DNA from: Corynebacterium glucuronolyticum
GTDB taxonomy: Bacteria; Actinomycetota; Actinomycetes; Mycobacteriales; Mycobacteriaceae
Reading direction: 5' to 3'
Length of the DNA: 64,000 nucleotides
Assembly: GCA_022772305.1 (NCBI GenBank)
Contig: JALFAQ010000045.1
Span: 62,001 to 126,000 of the forward strand
Shown: piece after piece, positions 30,844 through 40,387 of the stretch
How the letters are laid out: each line of letters opens with the position of its first letter
How positions within the stretch are numbered: the stretch's first letter is position 1
Made by a program: the position numbers and the translations under genes
Notes under the pieces: generated by a model
Told to the model about the DNA's origin: nothing
The model's input: the letters and a program-made list of their open reading frames with translations, nothing else
Database searches by the model: none

Positions 30844-30870
30844 CCTACGCGTAGAGCATCTACACGTAGG
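30844..30870. terminator. first of two tandem hairpins after pepN
   Basis: CCTACG-c-GTAGA and TCTAC-a-CGTAGG pair with a single mismatch and a three-base loop. It lies 14 bp after the pepN stop codon and ahead of the stronger hairpin at 30881-30916. Confidence 0.5.
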
Positions 30871-30880
30871 ACACCGTGAA

Positions 30881-30916
30881 AAACAGGCAGCTAGCGTTAT
30901 GGCTAGCTGCCTGTTT
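30881..30916. terminator. bidirectional terminator with a perfect 15-bp stem
   Basis: AAACAGGCAGCTAGC pairs completely with GCTAGCTGCCTGTTT across a six-base loop. It ends pepN and the convergent metallophosphoesterase gene. Confidence 0.92.
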
Positions 30917-30985
30917 CCGCCTCTATTGGACTCGTTCACGTCCTTGGGAGGAACACTCGACTCTCTCCCCATCTGTGTTCCGCGC

Positions 30986-32585
30986 TTAGCGCTGAAGGGG
31001 AAAGACGTGGGAGCGGAACAGTTCCTGCTTTTCAAATTCCCATGCCTCGACACGAATCCGGTCATCGAAGGTCTTGACCCGCAATCCGGTTGTCTGTGGA
31101 AGAGAAGGATCCACCTCTTCGTCGTAGTCGCCGTCGGGGAGGTTGGCGTTCTTGACTGCTCCCGTATTCACGACGGGGAATCCGAGGGTGTCAGCACCGC
31201 GGTACTCTCCCCACCAGTCTCCGGCAGTGAGCGAGGCGTGAGTATGGCTGGTAAACATCACGATATTCCGGTGACCGCGCAAAGCATTGTTGAGCTTGTC
31301 TAGTTCGGCGAAGTCATTTCCGTACCACGGCGAATGCGTACTTGTTACGGTTTCCGGAAGCACGAGGTGGCTAAACAGGAACTCGGTCTTGCCCTGTTGC
31401 TGCCAGTAATCGAGGCGCCCATCCAGCCATGCGAGCTGTGCCTCAGACAGCACGACATAAGGTTCCTTGCCCTCTCGTGCCACATCGTCGTAAAACTCGG
31501 TGGAGATCATGAGTAGCGGTTGTCCATGGACGACTGCTTCTCGCCATACGTGGTCTTGCCTAGTCATGTCTAAGTAGCGGCGAATGTATGTATCGGACCC
31601 ATCTGTACCGAGCATTTCATGATTGCCAATGGTGAAGTATTCCCTCCCCGACGCATGCGGATGCTCCTTTCTATCCACGGCGAAGGCATCGTAATTTTCC
31701 TGATACCCCATATCGACATAGTCACCGTTGACAACCATCGCACCTGCGTTGTCGGGGCGGTTGTTAAGAAAGTCGATAACGCTCCCGTACTTCTCCTCAT
31801 TGTGCGTATCAGAGATGACATCAACGATTGCTGTCGGTGCACCGGGCTCTGCGGGAAGTGGGGTGGTCATGGTGACATTGTCGATTGCCCAAAACCAATC
31901 ATCCTGCGCGTCGGCGTAGGTGAAGGTGGCTGTGACAGAGGTTGCACCTTCGGGAACAGTGAATTCATACTGCTCGAAAGTGGAAAACGCATCGGCAGTG
32001 AACTCGTGCATTTTCTTGGACACACCATTATCGAAGGTGAGAGTCACAACACCCCTATTATCTGAGGATCCCTGCCTGTAGTGCGAATCGAACTCCAACT
32101 GGTACACAGTGCCTGCAGTTACGGGGATCGACGGAGAGGTGAGCTCCGTCGTCATCTTTTCCCCGGACGCAAGCCGATGATGCTTGCTCTCTGCGATGGC
32201 GACCTTCCGCGCCCCTGGTGAAGTAATGGCGCTTTTCTGTTCCTACAGCCCACGTCCAGTCACGGATAGTGAAGAAGTTCCACCCCTCCCACCGCTTCTC
32301 TCCCGAGTGCAGCACGTTGGTATGGAGTGTCCACCCATCGTGGTTGTCAAAGTTTTCGATCCACGTTCCTCCTTTGGCAGGATCCTCAATCGGCTTCTCG
32401 GCACCGGTGCCGTCTTCTACTCCGGTCCCCGAGCCGTCCGATGAACCGGATGGTGCGGAGGAGGTGTTCTCCCACGAAACGGAGCTCAAGAGACCGTCGA
32501 TGCAGCCTGAAGAGAGGTTTTGGGCGGATACAGGAGTAGCTGCAAGCGAAATGGCTAAAACGGTTGCGAGGATGGTAGTGCGCAT
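30986..32585 (-). pseudogene. secreted metallophosphoesterase, interrupted by a frameshift
   Basis: The gene starts at ATG 32585 with AAGGGA upstream and a clear signal peptide (TTILATVLAISLAATPVSA). The reading frame is lost near 32215 and resumes in another frame that runs to 30986. Removing one base from the CCCC run at 32212-32215 joins the two into about 532 residues without a stop, keeping conserved-looking sequence on both sides. The C-terminal half is a calcineurin-like phosphoesterase with DTHN, NGDYVDMG, GNHEML and HTHASL motifs; the middle looks like a beta-sandwich carbohydrate-binding-like domain. It would hydrolyse extracellular phosphoesters. It may be a true pseudogene, a phase-variable gene or a sequencing error; downstream codons look intact. 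Confidence 0.85.
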
Positions 32586-32620
32586 GGGCTTCCCTTTGTT
32601 ACCTAGAGACGGTTCTAGAC

Positions 32621-32639
32621 CAGCTGAATTTCAGCTGAA
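32621..32639 (-). promoter_or_regulatory. PhoP/PhoR-like direct repeat
   Basis: On the minus strand TTCAGCT-GAAA-TTCAGCT is a 7-bp direct repeat with an 11-bp period, 36 bp upstream of the metallophosphoesterase start codon. Such 11-bp spacing is typical of OmpR-family regulators including PhoB and PhoP. The same bases also form a 17-bp palindrome. Confidence 0.45.
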
Positions 32640-32763
32640 TAGGAAAACCCTATGTCCAAAGAATTGACCGCTGGTTAATAGAAGTAAAACGCACAATGAC
32701 CACAGTCTGAAGACCGAGCAACCCATATTTTTCCCGTCCAAATCACCCCTCACGGACCGGTGT

Positions 32764-34785
32764 CTAATGTGCCCCATAATCGGACAGGTTCATTTGCAGG
32801 AGGTACACCTCGTCGCGGAGGTTTGCAGCCTCCGCGGTGGTGATCTCCCCTGCCTCGCGAAGCTCCTGAATACAGCCAAGCTCCAATCGGAGAGCCTCGA
32901 CCTCCAGCAGGTCCTGTTCCTCCGCAAGAGATAGGACGCGTGAACTTCCCTCTTCGCGCTTCGCCTGCAACTGCTCCGAAAGTAAGAGAAAGCGCTGGTT
33001 CTCTGCGATTAGGAAGTGCACGGCGTTACGGGCAGCATCTGTATCCGGTTCCAACGATGAGAGGTAGTCCAAGGAAAAGCGAGCGAGTTCCCGCCGTGCT
33101 GAGCGGATGTCGGCCGGGACAAGTATGCGACGCTCAGGAGTCCGACTGGTGAACCGATCGCGAAACCCACGAGCCAAACGAAGGACTACTCGTTTCCACT
33201 TACCGCGGGGCTTTTCTCGTTCCTGAACACCACGCAATAGTCGCGATTGCACCTGTTTTATGGGGCCATATGTTGATTCAGTGATCTCTCCAGACTGGCG
33301 CAGCTCTTCAAGGTATTGCGACTGCTGCTGAAGGAGATCGGCGCGCTGCTTTCCCACTGCGTCCTCGAATTCCTCTCCCATGGTCAATTCCGCGATTTCC
33401 CGGTTGTAGCGGCCTATGAGGAAGGACACTGCCTGCGGGTGTTTGGGGCCGAGTTCCTCTCCTACCGTAGCAATGAGCCGTTCTTTCACTTTCACGCGTA
33501 CTTCGGTATCACGATCATCGTCGTGCGCATTATCCGCGGGGGCGAGCACAGGGAGAACGAAGCTTGCCAGAAGCAATGTGCACAAAATAATTCCGGAAGC
33601 CAAGAATAGGAGCTCATCCCTGATGTGGAGACCGTCGGTGCCGACAAGGGACGGTGGCAGCGTCAACGCAATGGAAAGAGTCACAGCGCCCTTCGGGCCA
33701 CCCAACGTCGTGGCGAGCGATGCTACTGCAAGATCCTTCCAAGACGCTGGAACCGACGCAGGATTGCGACGCCGGGCGGAAACATCAAGCAGGAAGATCC
33801 ACACAAAACGCAACAGCGTGATCACAGCGGTGAGCGCAACCACAGCGCTGAGCAACGACACTGGCTTGGTGGTGGATTCCCACGAGTGCATGAAAATACT
33901 GGGCAGGCGAGAACCGAGGAACACAAACACAACGCCGTTGAGCACAAAGGACATGACTTCCCACACCCCTTGCGAGACGAGAGACACCCGCGCCGCGTAG
34001 ACAGTGCTTCGCGTGGGAACCAGCGCTTTGAATAGGCCTGCCGCGACAACTGCGAGAATTCCACTCACCCCGAGCTTTTCCGCTAACAAGTTGATAAACA
34101 GCGGTGTGAGGATTTCAAAGGTGACGTGGAAGACCGTTGACTCCATACCGATTCCACGGACCGCTCGTTGTATGAGCACAACGACGATGCCCATCGCCAC
34201 GCCGAATGCCAGTCCCCCACCAAAGGACACAGCAAACGTAGTTGCCGCATCCTTCATGGAGAAAATGCCAGTCACTGCGAGTCCCACGGCGAATTGGAAG
34301 CTGACGATGCCAGATGCGTCGTTAATGAGGGATTCTCCAGAGAGGAGCGCCTGCTGCCTCCCACTGAGCTTTGTGGACTTGGAGAGCGCTGAAACCGCTA
34401 CGCCGTCCGTTGGCCCCAGCGCTGCTCCCAAAGCAAGACCTGCCGCTAACGGAATCGTAGGGACGATCCACTGGAGGGTGTAACCAACCGCAAACACGCT
34501 GGCGACGACGAGCCCTATGGCCAGGGAAAGAATCGCTCCCGCATTCTTCATCAAAGCTCGCTTGAGTACGTGCTGCGATTCGTCGTAAAGCAAAGGACCG
34601 ATGAACAAAACGAGGAAGAGCTCAGAATCAAACGTCAACTTAAACGGTTCGCCGATGATGACTGCCCCAAGAACCCCCATAGCAATCTGAACCAGAGGTA
34701 GGGATAATCGCGTCATCACCTGGTCAAGAACTGAAGAGACCAAGATGATGGTGAATAGAGCGAGAATGAGCTCGAGTGCCTGCAT
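32764..34785 (-). CDS. Na+/H+ antiporter, CPA1 (NhaP-like) family
   Basis: A 673-residue protein with about 12 N-terminal transmembrane helices and a cytoplasmic C-terminal domain of some 250 residues rich in charged helices. Family motifs are ALGPTDGVAVSAL (about residue 123) and LLSGESLINDASGIV (about 147), the latter with the Asp essential for cation exchange. It should exchange sodium, lithium or potassium for protons and help with pH or salt balance. ATG 34785 has AAGGCGG upstream. The gene lies 178 bp downstream of the metallophosphoesterase start on the same strand, so it probably has its own promoter. Confidence 0.92.
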   Translation of the reverse strand: MQALELILALFTIILVSSVLDQVMTRLSLPLVQIAMGVLGAVIIGEPFKLTFDSELFLVLFIGPLLYDESQHVLKRALMKNAGAILSLAIGLVVASVFAVGYTLQWIVPTIPLAAGLALGAALGPTDGVAVSALSKSTKLSGRQQALLSGESLINDASGIVSFQFAVGLAVTGIFSMKDAATTFAVSFGGGLAFGVAMGIVVVLIQRAVRGIGMESTVFHVTFEILTPLFINLLAEKLGVSGILAVVAAGLFKALVPTRSTVYAARVSLVSQGVWEVMSFVLNGVVFVFLGSRLPSIFMHSWESTTKPVSLLSAVVALTAVITLLRFVWIFLLDVSARRRNPASVPASWKDLAVASLATTLGGPKGAVTLSIALTLPPSLVGTDGLHIRDELLFLASGIILCTLLLASFVLPVLAPADNAHDDDRDTEVRVKVKERLIATVGEELGPKHPQAVSFLIGRYNREIAELTMGEEFEDAVGKQRADLLQQQSQYLEELRQSGEITESTYGPIKQVQSRLLRGVQEREKPRGKWKRVVLRLARGFRDRFTSRTPERRILVPADIRSARRELARFSLDYLSSLEPDTDAARNAVHFLIAENQRFLLLSEQLQAKREEGSSRVLSLAEEQDLLEVEALRLELGCIQELREAGEITTAEAANLRDEVYLLQMNLSDYGAH

Positions 34786-34828
34786 GGAATCCGCCTTGGG
34801 CTTGCCAATAATTCCTGTCTAGAGTACG

Positions 34829-34850
34829 CCTGTTTTCCTGGTAAAACAGG
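34829..34850. promoter_or_regulatory. palindrome upstream of the antiporter gene
   Basis: CCTGTTTT and AAAACAGG, separated by six bases, form a perfect 8-bp inverted repeat 44 bp before the antiporter start. It could be an operator or an mRNA hairpin. Confidence 0.45.
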
Positions 34851-35082
34851 GTAATCGTGATGTGTCTGAGCTTCGCATGACGTACCGATCACATCCGAGA
34901 ACCATGCACGTGGAATGCGGGAATTCCCGAGGTTTCCTTGAATGCGTGACGGTTGGCAGCCCCTGAGCATAACCCCTTAGTACAACACTGATGCCGTTCC
35001 CGACATACCTGCGTTCTGGGTACGGACTCTCCACCCTCGCCCACCGGAAAACAGTGCCCGGTAAAGCAAGGGACGCAGTCAG

Positions 35083-36276
35083 TCACTCAACTGAGTAGAC
35101 GCATTCGCCATTGATATAGGTTGCGTAATCCAGGTGCATGCCGGGACGGTAGGCGAGGTCTACTGCATGTGCGGTGTTCAGTACGTGGAGATTGGCGGCA
35201 CATCCGACGGACAGTGTGCCCACGGCGGGACGACCAGATGCGTCCGTGCCGCCGCCTACATCATTGCGATGGAGCGCCGTAGCACCGCCAAGTGTACCCG
35301 CGGCGAGGGCCTCCTCAAACGAGAGGTGACCCTGCAGCACTGCCGTCCCCACGCACCAGTTCATCGAGCTGGTGTTGGAGGTACCCGGGTTGAGATCCGA
35401 TGCAATGGCCACTGTGACTCCGGCGTCGAGAAGCGTGCGGGCAGGGGCAAGCGGGTGCCTCGTGCAGATATCTGCCCCGGGGAGAATTGTGGCTACGGTG
35501 GTGGAACCGGCAAGGAGTTCAATATCCCTTGACGAGGGGAAAGTGACGTGATCGACTGATGCTGCGCCCACCTCAACGGCGAGGCTAATACCCGGTCCCT
35601 CACCCAGCTGGTTGCCGTGCACGCGTGGCACAAGCCCCTTCTTCTTCCCCGCTCCCAGTACCTTCTTGCACTGTTCGTATGTGAAAGCGCCTTCCTCGCA
35701 GAAGACATCGATCCAACCAACGTGAGGAGCAACTGCGTCAAGCATCGCACCGGCGACAAGGTCGACGTACTCATCTTGCTCCATCTCTGGTGGGCACACG
35801 TGCGCACCCAGGAAGGTCACCTCGTCGCACAGATCAGCACCGATGCGCGCTGCCTGCACCTCAGTGTCGATGGTGAGGCCATAACCCGTTTTTGTCTCCA
35901 CCGTGGTTGTCCCACCTGCGTGACAAGCGTGGAGTCTGTCACTGACGAGGCCGCGGAGGCGATCGTCTGATGCCTGCCGCGTTGCTTCCATCGTCGTGCG
36001 AATGCCACCCGCCTGGTAGGCTTCTCCCGCCATGCGGGCCTCGAATTCTGCAGACCGGTCGCCGTCAAAAACCATGTGGGTGTGCGAATCCACCCATCCA
36101 GGGATCACTGCACGACCGCCGAGGTCGACTATCTGCTCTGCATCGGGGGCCTGCGCGGCATCACCAACCCACGTGATCACCCCGTCCTCAGTAGCAAGAG
36201 CTGCATGCTCTATCGTTCCGTTTGCCACGGTGCGGAGCTCAGAGATTCCGGTAAACACTACGGAGTTAGTTGCCAC
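35083..36276 (-). CDS. hutI: imidazolonepropionase
   Basis: Third step of histidine breakdown: hydrolyses 4-imidazolone-5-propionate to N-formimino-L-glutamate. The 397-residue amidohydrolase has the metal-binding WVDSHTHMVFDGDR near residue 60, a later conserved His-bearing segment (VHGNQLGEGPG), and the SDLNPGTSNT active-site loop. The GTG start at 36276 has AAAGGA seven bases upstream and gives MATNSVVFTG. It lies 56 bp after hutU and is surely co-transcribed with it. Confidence 0.95.
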   Translation of the reverse strand: MATNSVVFTGISELRTVANGTIEHAALATEDGVITWVGDAAQAPDAEQIVDLGGRAVIPGWVDSHTHMVFDGDRSAEFEARMAGEAYQAGGIRTTMEATRQASDDRLRGLVSDRLHACHAGGTTTVETKTGYGLTIDTEVQAARIGADLCDEVTFLGAHVCPPEMEQDEYVDLVAGAMLDAVAPHVGWIDVFCEEGAFTYEQCKKVLGAGKKKGLVPRVHGNQLGEGPGISLAVEVGAASVDHVTFPSSRDIELLAGSTTVATILPGADICTRHPLAPARTLLDAGVTVAIASDLNPGTSNTSSMNWCVGTAVLQGHLSFEEALAAGTLGGATALHRNDVGGGTDASGRPAVGTLSVGCAANLHVLNTAHAVDLAYRPGMHLDYATYINGECVYSVE

Positions 36277-36332
36277 AGCATTGTCCTTTCAGTTATTGGC
36301 AGGTAGTTTGACCTCGGTGTCTGGCGGGCTGA

Positions 36333-38036
36333 TTAATCTTCCCGGCTACGAAAATCCATGGGGATCTTCACACCACGTTCTTTCGCAACCTCGTGGGCGC
36401 GATTGTAGCCTGCATCGAAATGGCGGATAACCCCCATCGCGGGATCATTTGTCAGTACGCGCTCAAGTTTCTGGGCAGCGAGACCTGTACCATCAGCAAC
36501 GGTCACCTGACCTGCGTGGAGGGAGCGGCCGATACCTACACCACCACCGTGGTGGAAGGACACCCACGTCGCGCCGGAGGCTGTACTCACCAGAGCGTTG
36601 AGAATCGGCCAGTCGGCGATGGCATCCGAGCCGTCAATCATTCCTTCCGTCTCACGGTAGGGGCTAGCAACGGAGCCAGAGTCCAGGTGGTCGCGACCGA
36701 TGACAATGGGGGCGCTAATCTTGCCTTCCTTCACCAGCTCGTTGAACTTCAGACCGGCCTTGTGCCGTTCGCCGTAGCTCAACCAGCAAATGCGCGCGGG
36801 GAGTCCCTCGAACTCGACGTATTCTTCCGCTGCATCGAGCCAGCGAATCAGGTGCTCGTTTTCCGGGAATAGTTCGCGCAACGCGTCGTCTGTGACCTTG
36901 ATGTCTTGCGGATCACCGGACAGGGCAGCCCACCGGAAGGGGCCATTGCCCTCGCAGAACAGTGGACGAATGTAGGCGGGAACGAAGCCAGGGAATTCGA
37001 AGGCCCGGTTGTAGCCGGCCTTGCGGGCTTCATCGCGGATGGAGTTTCCGTAGTCGAACACCTCGGCTCCCTCATCCTGGAACTCCACCATCGCTTGGAC
37101 CTGCGCTGCCATGGATTCGCGTGCCTTCTTGGTGAAGGTCTGCGGGTCATCGGCTGCCTCCGTGTGCCACCGGTCAAAGGGGATCTCTTGGGGAAGGTAG
37201 CTGAGCGGATCGTGGGCGGAGGTCTGATCCGTCACGATATCAATGTGGATCTCTCCTGCACGGTGACGCTTGAGCATCTCCGGGAAAAGTTCAGATGCGT
37301 TAATTTCCAGTCCGATGGACAGTGCCCGCTTCTCCTCCTTGGCCTTGTTTGCCTGGGCAACCGCATCGTCAATGCTGTCTGCGATCGTGTCCAAGTAACG
37401 CTTCGCCATACGGCGCTCGAGCCTGCCGCGATCGACATCTGCAATGATGACGACACCGCCGTTGAGAGTGACGGCCAAAGGCTGGGCGCCACCCATGCCA
37501 CCGCAGCCACCGGTCAGGGAGATGGTGCCTGCCAGAGTGCCATCGAAGCGCTTCCGCGCGATGGCGGCGAAGGTTTCGAATGTTCCCTGCAGAATTCCCT
37601 GCGTGGCGATGTAGATCCAGGAGCCCGCTGTCATCTGGCCGTACATAATGAGACCCTCGTCCTCAAGACGCCGGAATTCTTCCCACGTTGCCCAGTCTCC
37701 CACGAGGTTGGAATTGGCAATGAGCACGCGCGGTGCCCACTCGTTGGTCTTCAACACGCCAACGGGCTTGCCGGACTGCACAAGGAGGGTTTCGTCATCC
37801 TCCAGCTCCTTGAGCGTGTCGACGATCATATCGAAGGCTTCCCAGGATCGTGCAGCACGCCCCGTGCCACCATAGATGACGAGCTCATCGGGTTTCTCAG
37901 CGACCTCCGGGTCGAGGTTGTTCATGAGCATACGAAGCGGAGCTTCCGTTTGCCAGCTCTTCGCATTGAGGGTGGTGCCCCGAGGAGCATGAACTTCGCG
38001 TGGTCCATGGCCAGGTGTAGACAGGTTCGGGTTCAC
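36333..38036 (-). CDS. hutU: urocanate hydratase
   Basis: Second step of histidine breakdown: adds water to urocanate with tightly bound NAD+ as electrophile. The 567-residue protein shows the family segments [38 protein letters not shown], and [20 protein letters not shown] for NAD binding; later [15 protein letters not shown] take GTG 38036 ([15 protein letters not shown]) with GAAAGG upstream; a longer frame to 38105 would add 23 unlikely residues. First gene of hutUI. Confidence 0.96.
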   Translation of the reverse strand: MNPNLSTPGHGPREVHAPRGTTLNAKSWQTEAPLRMLMNNLDPEVAEKPDELVIYGGTGRAARSWEAFDMIVDTLKELEDDETLLVQSGKPVGVLKTNEWAPRVLIANSNLVGDWATWEEFRRLEDEGLIMYGQMTAGSWIYIATQGILQGTFETFAAIARKRFDGTLAGTISLTGGCGGMGGAQPLAVTLNGGVVIIADVDRGRLERRMAKRYLDTIADSIDDAVAQANKAKEEKRALSIGLEINASELFPEMLKRHRAGEIHIDIVTDQTSAHDPLSYLPQEIPFDRWHTEAADDPQTFTKKARESMAAQVQAMVEFQDEGAEVFDYGNSIRDEARKAGYNRAFEFPGFVPAYIRPLFCEGNGPFRWAALSGDPQDIKVTDDALRELFPENEHLIRWLDAAEEYVEFEGLPARICWLSYGERHKAGLKFNELVKEGKISAPIVIGRDHLDSGSVASPYRETEGMIDGSDAIADWPILNALVSTASGATWVSFHHGGGVGIGRSLHAGQVTVADGTGLAAQKLERVLTNDPAMGVIRHFDAGYNRAHEVAKERGVKIPMDFRSRED

Positions 38037-38560
38037 GACGCAACCTTTCCAAGATAGGTTGGGCTCCTCGATCAATAGCGAAGACGCTGCGTTAGAACCC
38101 AACATCGAAAATGAATGTAAAGTTTATTTCCCCACCCACTTTAGGTATTAATAGAGGCCCATGAGGTGGTTTATTAGCCACCAAATGTCTGGAATGTGAG
38201 ATATTACTGACCAACATATTGCCCGTTAGAACAGCACGCATGCGCCCTTCACGGACGCTAAAAAGGAGAAGCGATCGCTCTGTCACGGAGGTCTAGACTA
38301 CGGCGGAATTGGCGGTAACTAACATCATCCAGAGCCCTTACTTACTTCACCAAGAGCACTCAGAAGCACAGCAGCTCGGTAGCTCAGCATAGACCCAGCG
38401 CAGCACTCCCCCACGATTGTTTTCCCGTGCGAGTCTTTCCTGCAGTGTCTCGGACTAACTGCGACAGCGACCCGAACCTGCAATTGACAGGCTCTCAGCT
38501 TGAAACCAGACCGCTCTCTTTAGGACACAACCGTCACTTCAGTCAGCCATGCGGCTCTAA
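38037..38560. other. intergenic region upstream of hutUI
   Basis: 524 bp between the hutU start and the hutR stop codon. The hutUI promoter must be here. A HutR-box-like site is at 38188-38201, and a small hairpin GGTGG/CCACC lies at about 38163-38182. The part from 38290 to 38540 holds nothing I can name. Confidence 0.6.
38188..38201 (-). promoter_or_regulatory. HutR-box-like site upstream of hutU
   Basis: On the minus strand TCTCACATTCCAGA matches 12 of 14 positions of TCTGwwATwCCAGA, the HutR motif that I recall from Corynebacterium resistens. It lies about 150 bp upstream of the hutU start. Confidence 0.5.
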
Positions 38561-39292
38561 CTAGTCAGCCAGGCGCTTTCTTGCAGCAGAGCCATACACA
38601 CGTTTTTCTAACCCGGCCGCCTTCATCTGCAGATCTTCCACCACGGACATCCGGGCAGCCCCCGTAATCGAACCTGTGGCAAAGGTAACGGCGAGTGCCG
38701 CCGATGGCTCTTGCAAATGGTTGAGGATAGGAACTGCGACTGACTCCTGTCCCGGTGCGACTACCTCGATTTCCTCGGCATAGCCTTGCATCCGAATTTC
38801 CAGCAGTTCCTCTGGCACGCTTCCGAGAACCGCATTAATGCGAGTCGTATCCATCATAGACAGCATCGCTTTCCCAGATGCCGTGTTCATAGCGGGAAGA
38901 CGAACTCCCACGCCCGTAATCAGCCGAGGGGCGCCGGGGGACGGCAGTTCCAGGATATAGACAACCTCATCACCGACAATACGAGAGACGTGGCACGTTC
39001 CTGACACTAATTCAGCAAGGTGCTTCGCCGGTCGCGTTGCTGCGCGCACGAGAGGCTGCTGGGTAGCATACGCACCCGACATTCCGTAGGCAGCGATCCC
39101 CAAGCCGTACGCGCGCCTTTCTGGCACATACATTACGTACCCGTACTCAATCATGACATTAAGCAGGTGATACGTAGTTGAACGCGGAAGACCCAGCTCT
39201 TGTTGAATCCGCGCTGCACTCACTGGAGAGTCCAGAGTTGAGAGCAACGTGAGGATACGCAGAGTATTAGCTGCAGCGGGTACGTGGGACAT
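38561..39292 (-). CDS. hutR: IclR-family regulator of histidine utilisation
   Basis: A 243-residue IclR-type regulator. The N-terminal winged helix-turn-helix (about residues 5-65) has ARIQQELGLPRSTTYHLLNV, and the C-terminal effector domain has GVRLPAMNTASGKAML. Its position between hut genes, divergent from hutG, matches the HutR regulator of C. resistens, so it should control hut expression in response to histidine or urocanate. I take ATG 39292 (MSHVPAAANTLR): TAATCT lies exactly 7 nt upstream, while the 10 extra residues from 39322 are unlikely. Confidence 0.88.
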   Translation of the reverse strand: MSHVPAAANTLRILTLLSTLDSPVSAARIQQELGLPRSTTYHLLNVMIEYGYVMYVPERRAYGLGIAAYGMSGAYATQQPLVRAATRPAKHLAELVSGTCHVSRIVGDEVVYILELPSPGAPRLITGVGVRLPAMNTASGKAMLSMMDTTRINAVLGSVPEELLEIRMQGYAEEIEVVAPGQESVAVPILNHLQEPSAALAVTFATGSITGAARMSVVEDLQMKAAGLEKRVYGSAARKRLAD

Positions 39293-39294
39293 AA

Positions 39295-39309
39295 TAGTTA
39301 GATTACCTA
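39295..39309. promoter_or_regulatory. imperfect palindrome between hutR and hutG
   Basis: TAGTTAGATTACCTA has symmetric TAG-n-TA and TA-n-CTA ends and lies within the 31-bp gap between the two start codons, over both promoter cores. It could be an autoregulatory operator. It does not fit the HutR motif I know. Confidence 0.35.
39300..39305 (-). promoter_or_regulatory. hutR -10 hexamer TAATCT
   Basis: On the minus strand TAATCT is followed by 7 nt and then the hutR ATG at 39292. The spacing predicts a leaderless mRNA, with the -35 region inside the hutG coding sequence. Confidence 0.5.
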
Positions 39310-39310
39310 A

Positions 39311-39316
39311 TATGCT
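39311..39316 (+). promoter_or_regulatory. hutG -10 hexamer TATGCT
   Basis: TATGCT is followed by 7 nt and then ATG 39324, predicting a leaderless hutG mRNA. Its -35 region would lie inside hutR. Confidence 0.5.
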
Positions 39317-39323
39317 TGACACT

Positions 39324-40265
39324 ATGAGCTACTTCCCCAATTTTTCCTGGACCGGCCGTAATGACGGCGATGGTCCTGAACACGCTCGCTGGTTTTCCAC
39401 GATCGCTCCGTTCCCTTTCCACATCCTTGACGAAGAACCACAGATAGTAGATCTCTCCCATACCGTTACCCTCCTTGGTTTTGCTTCCGACGAGGGCGTA
39501 CGACGCAACCACGGTCGCGTTGGCGCAGCAGAGGGCCCCCATGCGGCACTCACCGCCCTCGGTAGCCTGGCCGTGCACCACGAAACACCCACCTATGATG
39601 CCGGGATCATCACTGTCGATGACGGCGACCTGGAAGGTGGCCACAATAGACTCTCTACCACAGTCGCCCGCATCGCTTCCACCAAGTCGATGTGCATTGT
39701 CGTTGGCGGTGGCCATGAAACGGCCTACGGCACGCATATGGGCCTCGTCGAGGCATCCGAGAGCCCGTCCATCGGCATCATTAATTTTGACGCTCACTTT
39801 GACCTCCGGACCGCAAATCAACCAACATCGGGCACCCCATTCAAACAGATTTCCCAAGAGGTGGATCCGTTCAATTACACGGTGATTGGTATTTCCCGCC
39901 CGAACAACACTCGCGTTTTGTTTGATGAGGCCGATGCTCTTGGTGTCCGCTACATCACGGACGACGAACTGCGTGGCACTGATGTCGCGGACATCGTCGC
40001 CTGGGCGGCCTCCCAGGTGGACATCCTCCATGTCTCCATTGACCTGGATGTCCTCCCTGCTGCTGTCGCACCGGGTGTCAGTGCGCCGGCGGCGGTTGGC
40101 GTGGATCTCAACACGATTCGTAATGGGCTAGCCGCGTGTATGCGCACAGGTAAAGTCCGCCTCATCGATATCGTTGAACTCAACCCAACCTACGACGTTG
40201 ACAATCGCACCGCGAAAGTGGCGGCACGTCTCATTAGCGATGCCACACAGTGGCTAGAGGCCTGA
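39324..40265 (+). CDS. hutG: formimidoylglutamase
   Basis: Last hut step: hydrolyses N-formimino-L-glutamate to L-glutamate and formamide. The 313-residue protein is of the arginase/agmatinase family, with manganese ligands in GGGHETAYG, NFDAHFDLR and SIDLDVLP. I choose ATG 39324 (MSYFPNFSWTG) because it gives the usual length and has TATGCT seven bases upstream; ATG 39312 and an even longer frame to 39249 overlap the divergent hutR. A strong terminator follows. Confidence 0.93.
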   Translation: MSYFPNFSWTGRNDGDGPEHARWFSTIAPFPFHILDEEPQIVDLSHTVTLLGFASDEGVRRNHGRVGAAEGPHAALTALGSLAVHHETPTYDAGIITVDDGDLEGGHNRLSTTVARIASTKSMCIVVGGGHETAYGTHMGLVEASESPSIGIINFDAHFDLRTANQPTSGTPFKQISQEVDPFNYTVIGISRPNNTRVLFDEADALGVRYITDDELRGTDVADIVAWAASQVDILHVSIDLDVLPAAVAPGVSAPAAVGVDLNTIRNGLAACMRTGKVRLIDIVELNPTYDVDNRTAKVAARLISDATQWLEA

Positions 40266-40312
40266 CCGAACACAGGCAACAACAGCTTCCGCCACCACAG
40301 ATTAAATGTAGA

Positions 40313-40342
40313 AGAGCAGCCGGGCACAGGCCCGGCTGCTCT
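40313..40342. terminator. bidirectional terminator between hutG and hutH
   Basis: AGAGCAGCCGGGC and GCCCGGCTGCTCT form a perfect 13-bp stem with a four-base loop between two convergent genes. Confidence 0.92.
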
Positions 40343-40387
40343 CGCCTTTCGCGAGCTTGAAAGCGTCGCGTTACCTTGGGTGAACTA

